Assembly (NCBI GenBank): GCA_047519745.1
Contig: JAPVSJ010000038.1
Location: 13,788 to 77,787, forward strand
DNA: 64,000 bases
DNA from: VRUE01 sp047519745
Lineage (GTDB): Bacteria; Actinomycetota; Thermoleophilia; Solirubrobacterales; 70-9
Direction of reading: 5' to 3'
Positions 1 to 8,341 of the stretch are shown piece by piece. The position numbers and the translations under genes are program-made. Position 1 is the first letter of the stretch; the number at the start of each line of letters is the position of its first letter. The notes under the pieces are model-generated. The model saw nothing but the letters and a program-made list of their open reading frames with translations, searched no databases and was not told the origin of the DNA.

Positions 1-44
1 TGCGCTGAGGAGACCGGGGAAATCAGAGCGACTACAACCAACAT

Positions 45-162
45 CGCGCCGATCACGGTAGGGGTGGAGCGTCTTGTACTTTTTGCGCGTTTCGGTCCGG
101 GCGCCAGCAGCTCCGCGCCCCTTCGCAAAAAGTTAAGCGGAACCCCTACCGTGATCGGCGCG
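45..162. repeat. Composite long inverted repeat downstream of clpP
   Basis: Three nested inverted arms share one centre. The outer arms, 45-65 and 142-162, are perfect over 21 bp. The middle arms, 78-87 and 124-133, are perfect over 10 bp (ACTTTTTGCG against its complement). The inner arms, 99-104 and 115-120, pair GGGCGC with GCGCCC around a 10-nt loop. Transcribed from either strand it would fold into a rod of about 118 nt. It lies just past the clpP stop, so it may end the tig-clpP transcript, but there is no clean terminal T tract. A small structured RNA or a MITE-like element is equally possible. Confidence 0.7.
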
Positions 163-169
163 CTGCGCT

Positions 170-754
170 TCAGTGGTGTTCGATGACGCGGTCGACGATG
201 TTGTACTCCTTCGCCTCCTCCGCGCTCATGAAGTAGTCGCGATCGGTGTCGTTCGTGACTTTGTCGAAGGGCTGGCCGGTGTGCTTGGCGATGATCTCGT
301 CGAGCCGGCGGCGGGTGTCGATGATCTCTTTGGCGTGGATCTCGATGTCGGTCGCCTGGCCCTGGAAACCGGCCGAGACCTGGTGGATGAGGATCTTCGA
401 GTTGGGCAGCGACATTCGCTTGCCCGCGGCGCCGCCGGCAAGCAGCAGCGCGCCCATGCTCATCGCGATGCCGACGCAGATCGTCTGCACGTCGGGCTTG
501 ATGAACTGCATCGTGTCGTAGATCGCCAGACCGGCGTAGACGTCGCCACCGGGCGAGTTGACGTAGATGCTGATGTCCTTGTCCGGGTCCTCCGACTCGA
601 GGTGGAGGAGCTGGGCGACGATCAGGTTGGCGATGTCCTGATTCACCTGCGTGCCGAGGAAGATGATCCGCTCGTTCAGCAGGCGCGAGTAGATGTCGAA
701 GGAGCGCTCGCCGCGCGAGGTCTGCTCGACCACCATGGGGACCAGTGGGCTCAT
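170..754 (-). CDS. clpP: ATP-dependent Clp protease proteolytic subunit
   Basis: Self-compartmentalised serine protease that degrades proteins fed to it by Clp ATPases in the cytoplasm. The protein is 194 residues from this ATG and matches the family over its length. The catalytic triad is visible: Ser99 in AMSMGA, His124 in KILIHQ and Asp173 in DTDRDYFM, with the family's spacing of 25 and 49 residues. A GTG three codons upstream (763) and an ATG at 736 are alternative starts. It follows tig by a short gap, giving the common tig-clpP order. No clpX follows within the window. Confidence 0.96.
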   Translation of the reverse strand: MSPLVPMVVEQTSRGERSFDIYSRLLNERIIFLGTQVNQDIANLIVAQLLHLESEDPDKDISIYVNSPGGDVYAGLAIYDTMQFIKPDVQTICVGIAMSMGALLLAGGAAGKRMSLPNSKILIHQVSAGFQGQATDIEIHAKEIIDTRRRLDEIIAKHTGQPFDKVTNDTDRDYFMSAEEAKEYNIVDRVIEHH

Positions 755-791
755 GCGCGGCACTCTATAGAAGGCGCCCGGCGGGCTGCCG

Positions 792-2177
792 TCACTCGTC
801 GCTACCTGGAGTCCAGAGCGAGCCCGCCTCTTTGCGCTCCTTCTCCGGCGTCCAGATCTGCTCGCGCGCCTCGGCCTGCTCGAGCGGGATCGGCTTGGCA
901 GCCTCGGCGACCAGGTCGATCGCCTTGCGGAAGCGGATGTCGTCGCGGATCATCGCGTCGCGGCCGCTCTCACGCAGGCGCTCGAGCAGCTTCTCGGGCG
1001 TCGTCCGCTCGTGCTCGGCGGAGTGCTCGAGCGCCTCGACCATCTCCTCCTCGGAGGCCTCGATCCCCTCGGCGTCGGCGACCGCAGCGAGCACCGCCTC
1101 GCGCTTCAGCTCCGCTTCGGCCTCCGGTCGGGACTCCTCGATCACCTCCTCGCGGGTTTTCCCCTGCATCTGCAGGTAGGCGTCGGGCTGCATGCCGCGC
1201 GAGGCGAGCTGCCGTTCGACCCGCTCCCAGCGCTCGGTCGCCCGGGCGGCGGCGAGCTCCTCGGGAAGCTCGAGCTTGGCCTCGGCGGCCGCCGCGTCGA
1301 CCGCGGCGACGCGGAAGTCCTGCTCGGCGCGCTGGCCGACCGCCTCGGCGAGGCGCTCGGTGATGTCGGCGCGCAGCTCCGCCAGCGTGTCGAACTCGGA
1401 TGCCTCAGAGGCAAAATCGTCGTCGAGCTCGGGCAGGACCTTTTCCCGCACCTCCTTGACCTCGACCGTGAAGACGGCGTCTTCGCCGGCGAGCTGCTCG
1501 GCCTGGTAGTCGTCGGGGAAGGTGACCTCGACCTTGCGGGTCTCGCCGCTGGTCGCTCCGGCGAGCTGCTCCTCGAAGCCCTCGATCAGCTGGCCGCCAC
1601 CGAGCTCGAGCAGGTAGTCGCTCGCCTTGCCGCCCTCGAAGGCCTTGCCGTCGAGAAGGCCCTCGAAGTCGACCAGCAGGACGTCTCCCTCGCTTGCGGC
1701 ACGATCGACGGGCTCGAGCTTGGCGAAGCCTTCGCGGATCCGCTCGACCTCGCGGTCGACGAACTCGTCAGGCGGCTCGGCCTCGGCCTTGCCCACCTCG
1801 AGTCCCTTGTACTCACCCAGCTCGGCCTTCGGCCGCACCCCGATCTCGAACTTGAAGGAGAGTGGCTCGCCCTCGGCCTCAGGGGTCGAGACGACCTCGA
1901 CGCTGGGATCGCCGACGGGGGCGATGCCGGAACCGAGCAGCGCCCGTTCGTACCACTCCGGCAGCGCCTCGCGGATCGCCTCCTCGAGCACGGCGGCGAA
2001 GCCGATCCGCTGGATCACCAGCGCGGGCGGCGCCTTGCCCTTGCGAAAGCCGGGCATGCGCATCTCCCGGGCGAGCCCGCGGGCGGCGCGGCTGACCGCC
2101 TTGTCGACGTCGGCGGCGGGAACCTCGACCTCGACGCTGACGCGCGAGCCGGGTAGCTCTGAGACTGTTGGCTGCAT
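792..2177 (-). CDS. tig: Trigger factor, ribosome-associated chaperone and prolyl isomerase
   Basis: The protein binds near the ribosomal exit tunnel and helps nascent chains fold. It has 461 residues, close to the usual 430-480. The N-terminal ribosome-binding domain carries a GFRKGKAPP signature (about residues 43-51; the family has GFRxGKxP). A central FKBP-like domain follows (EGDVLLVDFEGLLDGKAF, about 163-180) and then a long helical C-terminal domain rich in Glu and Arg. It is the first gene of the tig-clpP operon. The start is the ATG that gives MQPTVSEL. Confidence 0.96.
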   Translation of the reverse strand: MQPTVSELPGSRVSVEVEVPAADVDKAVSRAARGLAREMRMPGFRKGKAPPALVIQRIGFAAVLEEAIREALPEWYERALLGSGIAPVGDPSVEVVSTPEAEGEPLSFKFEIGVRPKAELGEYKGLEVGKAEAEPPDEFVDREVERIREGFAKLEPVDRAASEGDVLLVDFEGLLDGKAFEGGKASDYLLELGGGQLIEGFEEQLAGATSGETRKVEVTFPDDYQAEQLAGEDAVFTVEVKEVREKVLPELDDDFASEASEFDTLAELRADITERLAEAVGQRAEQDFRVAAVDAAAAEAKLELPEELAAARATERWERVERQLASRGMQPDAYLQMQGKTREEVIEESRPEAEAELKREAVLAAVADAEGIEASEEEMVEALEHSAEHERTTPEKLLERLRESGRDAMIRDDIRFRKAIDLVAEAAKPIPLEQAEAREQIWTPEKERKEAGSLWTPGSDE

Positions 2178-2295
2178 GGCGAGCGCGGGACCCTATCGCG
2201 AGCGCCGCAGCAGCCCCCTGCGCACGGCGACGCCGAAGTCGATCGCGAAGGCCAGCCCACGGCCGAGTGGGCCGGTTACGAGCCAGGCTTTCGCC

Positions 2296-3192
2296 CTAGT
2301 CATCGTGCGCGGCGGTCAGCCGCTCCTCCAGCAGGGCCCCATGACCGGCGGCGACCGCGCGCTGGGCGCGGCGCTCGTCGAGCTCGACGCCGCGCTCACG
2401 GGCGAGGTCGAGCAGGTCCTGCTTTTCGATTCCTTCCCGCGCCACCTCGAAGAAGACCCAGGCGAGGACGCCGAGCGCGAGGAAGGTCCCCTCGATCATC
2501 ATGATCACCCCGGCGGTGCTCTGGTCGGCGATCGCCGAGATGTGCCAGTGGCGCTCTCCGGGCGCGTAGATCGGGTACAGCACCGACCCCGACCACATCA
2601 GCACGTTGCCGAGGATCGCGCCGCTGAAGCGCACGGCGATCACGTAGGCGACCTTCCAGCCGGCGCTGAACCACTGCGGCTTCGGCAGCGGGCCGAAGAT
2701 CGGCATCCACATCAGGCAGCCGAAGAAGAGGAAGGTCGTGTGCTCCAGGGCGTGGATCGGCGCCGCGCCGTAGGCGTCCTGGTAGATCGCGGGGACATGC
2801 CAGAAGAAGAGATTGATCGCCCAGAGCGGAAATGCCACCGCCGGGTGGGTCAGCACCTGCAGCCGGCTGAAGACGCGGATCGCAAGCAATGGCTGCAGCA
2901 GCGAGCGGGTCAGGCCGAGCACGATCAGCAGCGAGGCGACGTCTCCGATCAAGAGGTGCTCGCCCATGTGGGCGAGCACGAGCTCGTCGGAGATGTGGCC
3001 GACGGGGCTGAAGAGGGCGATCGCGATCGTCAGCAGCCCGGCGCCGAAGCAGAGCTGGCGCCAGAGCGGCACCCCGCGGCCGTCCCAGGAGAGGACGAGG
3101 ACGCGGTGCCAGTAGAGCACGCCGGCGACGGTGATCGGGACCACCTCAACCGGCACGAAGGCGCCCGCCACATGGGCAAGGGGAAGGCTCAC
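2296..3192 (-). CDS. CtaG/caa3-type cytochrome c oxidase assembly membrane protein
   Basis: A 298-residue integral membrane protein with about seven hydrophobic spans. It has the histidine-rich loops of the caa3_CtaG family (HMGEHLLIGD, FFWHVPAIY, HALEHTTF, HWHISAIADQ). Members help assemble the copper centre of heme-copper oxidases; that role is family knowledge, not visible here. The C-terminal tail (from about residue 250) is hydrophilic and charged. No oxidase subunit genes are adjacent. Its start lies 20 bp from the divergent GH15 start, so the two promoters must overlap or be leaderless. Confidence 0.85.
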   Translation of the reverse strand: MSLPLAHVAGAFVPVEVVPITVAGVLYWHRVLVLSWDGRGVPLWRQLCFGAGLLTIAIALFSPVGHISDELVLAHMGEHLLIGDVASLLIVLGLTRSLLQPLLAIRVFSRLQVLTHPAVAFPLWAINLFFWHVPAIYQDAYGAAPIHALEHTTFLFFGCLMWMPIFGPLPKPQWFSAGWKVAYVIAVRFSGAILGNVLMWSGSVLYPIYAPGERHWHISAIADQSTAGVIMMIEGTFLALGVLAWVFFEVAREGIEKQDLLDLARERGVELDERRAQRAVAAGHGALLEERLTAAHDD

Positions 3193-3212
3193 AGTGGTAG
3201 CTTGGCACCTCC

Positions 3213-5108
3213 GTGAGCGCCGGTCCGAACCGCTTCCCCCCGATCGGCAGCTACGGCTTCCTCTCCGACTGCCACACCAGCGCCCTCGTCTCCTACGACG
3301 GCTCGGTCGAGTGGCTCTGCCTGCCGCGCTTCGACTCGCCCAGCGCCTTCGCCGCCCTGCTCGACCGCGGCGCCGGCCACTTCAAGCTGAAGCCGCGCGG
3401 CGTCGTCGTGCCGATCAGCCGCCGCTACGAGCCGGGCACGCTGGTGATCGAGACGACCTGGGTGACCGACACGGGATGGGCGGTCGTCCACGACGCGCTG
3501 ACGATCGGCGACTGGGTCGAGCAGGCCGGCCCGGGCTCGCGCCCGGTGACCGAACACGAGTCCGACCACTCGCTGCTGCGCACGATCACCTGCATCGACG
3601 GCGAGGTCGAGATCGAGATGGAGTGCCTGCCCCGCTTTGCCTACGGTGCCGAGGGCGCGACCTGGAGCGGCGGCGAGCTGGGCGAGGCGACCGCCCGCTG
3701 CGAGAGCGGTGCCGAGCTGCAGCTGAGCAGCGACATGGCGCTCTCGATCGACGGTGGCACCGCCCACGGCACGCTCAAGCTGCGCGAGAACGAAACGGGA
3801 TTCTGCGCCCTGACCTGGGGCATCGACGACGTCGGCGGGCCGCGCAGCGCGCCCGAGGCACTGGAGCGGCTCGACTCGACCGAAGACTTCTGGCGCAAGT
3901 GGCTGCGCGACGGCGACTTCCCGGACCACCCCTGGCGCATCCACCTGCAACGCTCGGCGCTGGTCCTGAAGGGGCTGACCTACGCGCCGACGGGAGCGCT
4001 GCTCGCCGCGCCGACCACCTCGCTTCCCGAGACCCCCGGCGGCGAACGCAACTGGGACTACCGCTTCAGCTGGATCCGCGACTCGACCTTCAGCCTCTGG
4101 GCCCTGCACACGCTCGGCTTCGACCAGGAGGCGCGCGACTTCATGCGCTTCATCGTCGGCATCTGCCGCAAGGACCCCAGCCTGCAGATCATGTACGGGA
4201 TCGGCGGCGAGAAGGAGCTGACCGAGAGCACGCTCGACCACCTCGAAGGCTACGGCGGGGCGAGCCCGGTGCGGATCGGCAACGGCGCCTACGACCAGCG
4301 CCAGAACGACGTCTGGGGCGCCCTGCTCGACTCGATCTACCTGCACGAAAAAGCCCTGCGCGGCTCCGGCACGCCCTCCGATCGCCAGCTGATCCGCCAG
4401 CAGGTCGAAGCGGCGATCGAGGCCTGGCACCACCCCGACCAGGGCATCTGGGAGTCGCGCGGCGAGCCCCAGCACTACGTCTCCTCGAAGCTGATGATCT
4501 GGGTCGCGGTCGACCGCGGCGCCCGGCTCGCCCGCAGCGTCGGCATCGATGCGCTCGCCGACGAATGGGAGGAAACGGCGGAGGAGATCCGCGCAGAGAT
4601 CCTCGAGCGCGGCGTCCGCGACGGGGTCTTCCGCCAGCACTACGACACCGACGCGCTCGATGCCTCGACCCTCTTGATCCCGCTGCTGCGCTTCCTCCCC
4701 CCCGACGACCCGCGCGTCTGCGCCACCGTCGACGCGATCGCCGAGCAGCTGACCCAGCATGGCCTCGTCCTCCGCTACAAGGTCGATGAGACCGACGACG
4801 GGCTGTCGGGCAAGGAGGGAACGTTCCTGATCTGCTCCTTCTGGCTCGTCTCGGCGCTCTCGGAGATCGGCGAGCCGAAACGGGCGCGAGAGCTCTGCGA
4901 GCGGCTGCTCGAGGCGGCCGGCTGGCTCGATCTCTACGCCGAGGAGCTGGAGGCCGAGAGCGGTCGCCACCTGGGCAACTTCCCGCAGGCGTTCACCCAC
5001 CTGGCGCTGATCAACGCGGTCTCCCATGTAATTGCCGACGAGCAGCGCGAAGACGGCGGCGTCACCGCCGTGTTCAGCGAGATGGGTGGGGTCCGCGAGG
5101 GCGTCTGA
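3213..5108 (+). CDS. Glycoside hydrolase family 15 (glucoamylase/trehalase-like)
   Basis: A 631-residue protein with the two-part GH15 layout. The N-terminal beta-sandwich begins with IGSYGFLSDCHTSALVS; the C-terminal (alpha/alpha)6 barrel holds the signatures NWDYRFSWIRDS, GIWESRGEPQHYV and SSKLMIWVAVDRGARLA. Actinobacterial members hydrolyse alpha,alpha-trehalose or alpha-glucans; the sequence does not tell which substrate is used here. No signal peptide is seen, so it probably acts in the cytoplasm. Translation starts at GTG (MSAGPNRFPPIGSYG). Confidence 0.92.
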   Translation: MSAGPNRFPPIGSYGFLSDCHTSALVSYDGSVEWLCLPRFDSPSAFAALLDRGAGHFKLKPRGVVVPISRRYEPGTLVIETTWVTDTGWAVVHDALTIGDWVEQAGPGSRPVTEHESDHSLLRTITCIDGEVEIEMECLPRFAYGAEGATWSGGELGEATARCESGAELQLSSDMALSIDGGTAHGTLKLRENETGFCALTWGIDDVGGPRSAPEALERLDSTEDFWRKWLRDGDFPDHPWRIHLQRSALVLKGLTYAPTGALLAAPTTSLPETPGGERNWDYRFSWIRDSTFSLWALHTLGFDQEARDFMRFIVGICRKDPSLQIMYGIGGEKELTESTLDHLEGYGGASPVRIGNGAYDQRQNDVWGALLDSIYLHEKALRGSGTPSDRQLIRQQVEAAIEAWHHPDQGIWESRGEPQHYVSSKLMIWVAVDRGARLARSVGIDALADEWEETAEEIRAEILERGVRDGVFRQHYDTDALDASTLLIPLLRFLPPDDPRVCATVDAIAEQLTQHGLVLRYKVDETDDGLSGKEGTFLICSFWLVSALSEIGEPKRARELCERLLEAAGWLDLYAEELEAESGRHLGNFPQAFTHLALINAVSHVIADEQREDGGVTAVFSEMGGVREGV

Positions 5109-5143
5109 GCTGTTTCTGGCGCAGGATTGCTTGCGCAGACGAA

Positions 5144-5164
5144 AGATCTTCAGACAGAAGATCT
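5144..5164. promoter_or_regulatory. Palindrome upstream of the small ArsR-like regulator
   Basis: AGATCTTC and GAAGATCT form perfect 8-bp arms around the spacer AGACA. The site sits inside two tandem 15-bp direct repeats that begin CAGAC (5136-5150 and 5151-5165; 12 of 15 identical). It lies 25 bp before the likely ATG of the following HTH gene, a plausible place for an autoregulatory operator. Binding is inferred. Confidence 0.5.
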
Positions 5165-5189
5165 CCTTCTCTCATATATTCCCCGCCGA

Positions 5190-5525
5190 ATGGCGGGATA
5201 CGAGGACGAACAGGAGCGTCGGGGCATCGAGCGTCACTACCGGCGTGGCGCACTGGCGCATCCCGTGCGGCAGGGAATCCTCCGCCTGCTGCTCGACGGG
5301 ATGGAAGCGAGCGCGGTCGAGATCGCGGCCGAGCTGAACGAGGCGCCGAGCCGGATCGCCTACCACCTGCTCGTCCTGACCAGGCGCAAAGCGCTGAAGG
5401 GAGTCGCCAGGGACCGGCCGGCGGCGCCCTGCTTCCGCCTCGCGCCGCAAGCGCTGTGGGCCCGCAAAATGCTCATTGAGCTCGACAGAGAGGACGGGCA
5501 GGACGAGTCAGGGGGGCGAGATTGA
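5190..5525 (+). CDS. ArsR-like winged-helix protein
   Basis: A protein of 111 residues from the ATG giving MAGYEDEQE. A longer TTG-started version (from 5127) would run through the palindromic leader and is less likely. The central region (about residues 22-68) reads HPVRQGILRLLL, then VEIAAELNEAPSRIAYHLLV, the pattern of an ArsR-type winged helix-turn-helix. Metal-binding cysteine pairs typical of metalloregulators are absent, so the signal is unknown. A second small winged-helix gene follows 28 bp downstream, so the pair may be co-transcribed. Confidence 0.7.
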   Translation: MAGYEDEQERRGIERHYRRGALAHPVRQGILRLLLDGMEASAVEIAAELNEAPSRIAYHLLVLTRRKALKGVARDRPAAPCFRLAPQALWARKMLIELDREDGQDESGGRD

Positions 5526-5553
5526 GGTCGAGCGGCCTTAGTAGGTGAGGCAA

Positions 5554-5823
5554 ATGGAAGGCATGGATGAGACGAGAAGCCCGGTCGTACAGGACGCGAC
5601 GATCGAAGCTGCCGTGATGCGACAGCTCCTCGCCCTGTATCCGGTCCAGATGACGGTCGATGAGCTCGCACGGGAGATCGGCGGCCAGACCGCGGACTTC
5701 GCCCAGACCGACGCGGTCGAACGCGCCGTGAACGAGCTCACGGCCGCCGGCCTCACTCATCGCAACGGCGAGGTCGTGATCCCCAGCCGGGCCGCCCTGC
5801 GCCTCGACGAGCTGCTCGGTTGA
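5554..5823 (+). CDS. Small winged-helix-like protein of unknown role
   Basis: An 89-residue protein from the ATG preceded by an AGGTGAGG ribosome site; a GTG at 5545 is in frame. The pattern LLALYPVQMTVDELAREIGG, then VERAVNELTAAGLTHRNGEVVIPSRAAL, matches a winged-helix fold ending in the beta wing. Such proteins are common next to ArsR-like regulators in this phylum. No catalytic or metal site is visible. DNA binding is inferred from predicted fold only. Confidence 0.6.
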   Translation: MEGMDETRSPVVQDATIEAAVMRQLLALYPVQMTVDELAREIGGQTADFAQTDAVERAVNELTAAGLTHRNGEVVIPSRAALRLDELLG

Positions 5824-5834
5824 GGACCACGAAA

Positions 5835-5851
5835 GAGCCGTTGTACGGCTC
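5835..5851 (+). terminator. Short hairpin after the winged-helix gene
   Basis: GAGCCG and CGGCTC pair perfectly around the loop TTGTA, 11 bp past the stop codon. There is no following T tract, so it is a weak terminator candidate. The rest of the gap to 5963 is G-rich leader sequence with no recognised riboswitch. Confidence 0.35.
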
Positions 5852-5963
5852 GGACAAGACGGGCAAAAACTGATTGCCGTTCACGATTCAAGCTCTCCCG
5901 GGGCCGGGCCGATGGCGGGGAACCACCCAGCACCCGTTTGGAAAACCCGCGAGAGGAGACACG

Positions 5964-6434
5964 ATGACCTGGACCACGAAGAGGCGCGCGCTGATAGCGC
6001 TCGGCGGCACCTGTGCGCTGGCGGTTGCCGGTGTCGCGCTGGCTTACTTCACGACGTCCGGCTCGGGCACCGCGAACGCGACGGTCGGCTCGAGCTCGGC
6101 CGTAACGCTGCACGGGACGGTGTCCTCGAGTCTCTACCCGGGCACGTCCTCGCCGGTGACCTTCACCGTCGACAACCCGGCGTCGGGCTCGCAGCGCGTC
6201 GGCACGGTCACGCTGAGCAGCATCACTGTCGATGCCGGTCACTCGACCTGCAGCACGACGATCAGCGGCGGAAACCCCGACTTCTCGATGCCCGCGGTGG
6301 CCGTCAACAAAGTCTTCCCGGCCGGCAACGGCCAGAGCGTGACCCCAACCGGGACCCTGACGATGAACGAAACCGGGGTCAGCCAGGACGCCTGCCAGGG
6401 CGCCACGGTGACGCTGCACCTGACCAACAACTGA
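5964..6434 (+). CDS. Exported protein with SipW-type signal (TasA/camelysin-like leader)
   Basis: A 156-residue protein whose start is set by a strong GAGAGGAG site. The N-terminus is positively charged, then hydrophobic (residues 7-26), then VALAYFTTSGSG, the A-Y-F-T-x-x-G hallmark of SipW-dependent signals of TasA/camelysin-like matrix proteins. The mature part is Ser/Thr/Gly-rich and beta-strand-like with a pair of cysteines (STCSTT and DACQG). The next gene begins 5 bp later and has the same leader, so the two are co-expressed. No sipW-like peptidase gene is seen nearby. A surface or matrix structural role is an inference. Confidence 0.75.
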   Translation: MTWTTKRRALIALGGTCALAVAGVALAYFTTSGSGTANATVGSSSAVTLHGTVSSSLYPGTSSPVTFTVDNPASGSQRVGTVTLSSITVDAGHSTCSTTISGGNPDFSMPAVAVNKVFPAGNGQSVTPTGTLTMNETGVSQDACQGATVTLHLTNN

Positions 6435-6438
6435 TCTT

Positions 6439-8334
6439 GTGGGCAAGCCGGAGCGCGATGTGGCACGGAGTGACGTCAGGGGCCTGATCGGGCTGGTCGG
6501 CATCGGCGCCTGTATCGCGGGCGTCTGCCTCTGCGGCAGCGCCGTGGCCTACTTCACGACCACCGGCGCGGGGAGCGCGACGGCGGGGCTGCCGAAACTC
6601 TCCGCGCCGACGATCTCCTCGGCCCTGCCCGCGGCCGGCGGCACCGTCGCGCTGACCTGGACCGCGGTCACCCCTCCGGGCTCCGGGACGGTCGCCTACA
6701 CCGTCCTCCGCGACGGCGGCGAACCGGCGGGCAACTGCCCTGGCGCCTCCTCGCCCACCACCGCCACCACCTGCACCGACAGCGGCCTCGTGGTCGGCAC
6801 CCACACCTACACGGTGACCGCCAGATGGCACACCTGGAGCGCGACGAGCTCGTCGTCCCAAGCCAAAGTGACGGTCGGCCCGGCGGTGGAACTCAGCCTC
6901 AAAGCGGCGTCGACCACGCCCGCGGCGGGCGCCGCCGACAACCTGACGATCACCGCGCTCGACGAAAAGGGCAGCACGGTGACGACCTATACCGGCTCCC
7001 ACAGCCTCGTCTTCTCAGGCGCATCTTCCAGCCCGGGTGGGAACGCGCCGACGGTCGCCAACAGCGCGGGTACCGCGGTCGCCTTCGGCAGCGCCACGGC
7101 GATCACGTTCAGCGCCGGCGTGGCGACCGTGACGTCGACGAAAAACGGCGTGATGAAGCTCTATCGCGCCGGCGTGACCGAAGTCACCGTCAGCGACGGA
7201 TCGATCGGCGACGAAACGCCGCTCGCCGTCACGGTCGCGCCGGGAGGGGCATCGAAGCTCGCCCTCGGCGCCGCCTCGACCACGCCGACGGCCGGGGCGA
7301 CCGACGACCTGACGACGACCGCCCAGGACACCTACGGCAACACCGTCCCCACCTACACCGGCTCGCACAGCCTGACCTTCTCCGGGGCCTCGGCGAGCCC
7401 CAGCGGCGAAGCCCCGACCGTCACCGACAGCACCGGTGTGCCTACCGCGTTCGGCAGCGCCACCGCGATCTCGTTCAGCGCCGGCGTGGCGACCGTCTCC
7501 GGCTCGAGCAACGGCAGGATGAAGCTCTACAAGAGCGGCGCGGTCAGCCTCAAAGTGACCGACGGCACGCTGACCAGCGCGACGACCGCAGTCACCGTTG
7601 CCGCCGCTCCGGCTTCGAAGCTGTCGCTGTCCGCGGCCTCGACCACGCCGACCGCCGGCGCCTCCGACAACCTGACCGCCACCGCCCTCGATGCCTACGG
7701 CAACACTGCAACGGCGTACACCGGCTCGCACGAACTCGTCTTCGCCGGCGCCTCGACCAGCCCCAGCGGCGCCGCGCCGACGGTGGTCAACAGCGCCGGC
7801 ACGGCGGTCTCCTTTGGCGCTGCGACCGCGCTCAACTTCACCGCCGGCGTCGCCACTGTCGCCTCCTCGAAAAACGGCGTGATGAAACTGAACAAGGCCG
7901 AGGCGGCGAGCGTCTCGGCCGGCGAGGGAACGATCTCGACCTCCGCGGGCCTGGCGATCACGGTCAGCACGGCGGCGGCGGCGAAGCTCGCCCTCACGCA
8001 CGTCACGATCAGCGCCGGCAGCATCGGCTCTACCTGTCTCTTCACCTGCGCGATCACCGGACTTGGCAGCACCGGCACCGTCAAAGCCAACGTCGCGGTG
8101 ACCGACAGCCTGGGCAACACGATCAGCGCGCTGGGCAGCGGGCACGCGGCGAAAGTCACCACGACCAGCGGCGGAACGATCGCCGGCACGCCGCTCGCCA
8201 TCCCCAGCACGGGCTACGCCGAAACCGCAACCCAGTTCACCTACACGTCGAAAGCCACCGGTACCGACACGATCACCGTCGCGGCCTCCGAAGGCACCGC
8301 CTACACCACTGCGACTGCGACGGCGAGCAAGTAG
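6439..8334 (+). CDS. Large exported repeat protein with SipW-type signal
   Basis: A protein of 631 residues from a GTG 5 bp after the previous stop. The leader has a hydrophobic span (about 15-38) followed by AVAYFTTTGAGSA, as in the preceding gene. Residues 52-147 look like a fibronectin/Ig-type sandwich (PTISSALPAAGGTVALTW). Three repeats follow at about 149-270, 271-391 and 392-513; each starts LSL/ALGAASTTP and contains YTGSH, FSAGVATV and GxMKL. The last about 110 residues form a diverged fourth beta domain with one cysteine pair. It is probably an extracellular structural or adhesin-like protein. No enzyme motif was found. Confidence 0.75.
   Translation: MGKPERDVARSDVRGLIGLVGIGACIAGVCLCGSAVAYFTTTGAGSATAGLPKLSAPTISSALPAAGGTVALTWTAVTPPGSGTVAYTVLRDGGEPAGNCPGASSPTTATTCTDSGLVVGTHTYTVTARWHTWSATSSSSQAKVTVGPAVELSLKAASTTPAAGAADNLTITALDEKGSTVTTYTGSHSLVFSGASSSPGGNAPTVANSAGTAVAFGSATAITFSAGVATVTSTKNGVMKLYRAGVTEVTVSDGSIGDETPLAVTVAPGGASKLALGAASTTPTAGATDDLTTTAQDTYGNTVPTYTGSHSLTFSGASASPSGEAPTVTDSTGVPTAFGSATAISFSAGVATVSGSSNGRMKLYKSGAVSLKVTDGTLTSATTAVTVAAAPASKLSLSAASTTPTAGASDNLTATALDAYGNTATAYTGSHELVFAGASTSPSGAAPTVVNSAGTAVSFGAATALNFTAGVATVASSKNGVMKLNKAEAASVSAGEGTISTSAGLAITVSTAAAAKLALTHVTISAGSIGSTCLFTCAITGLGSTGTVKANVAVTDSLGNTISALGSGHAAKVTTTSGGTIAGTPLAIPSTGYAETATQFTYTSKATGTDTITVAASEGTAYTTATATASK
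6883..7977 (+). repeat. Three tandem in-frame repeats of about 363 bp
   Basis: The units start near 6883, 7249 and 7612, each coding 121-122 residues of the large exported protein. The nucleotide sequence is conserved in blocks (the CGTCGACCACGCC-like start, the TACACCGGCTC block and the GGCGTGGCGACCGT block) but diverged in between. This suggests old internal duplication with selection on the protein fold. Copy number could vary between strains. Confidence 0.8.
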
Positions 8335-8341
8335 CCGCCGG

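Noticed and set aside
45..162. Composite hairpin as a fourth copy of the palindromic repeat family
   Set aside because: It shares only a short GGTTCC with the family and lacks the GGAACTTGTGAGCC core.
5872..5963. c-di-AMP (ydaO-like) or other riboswitch before the SipW-type genes
   Set aside because: A GGCGGGGAACC stretch recalls the ydaO core, but the remaining conserved helices and sequences were not found.
6883..7977. Regular repeats as a possible CRISPR array
   Set aside because: The unit is about 363 bp, in frame and protein-coding; there are no short identical repeats with unique spacers. No CRISPR array was seen in the window.
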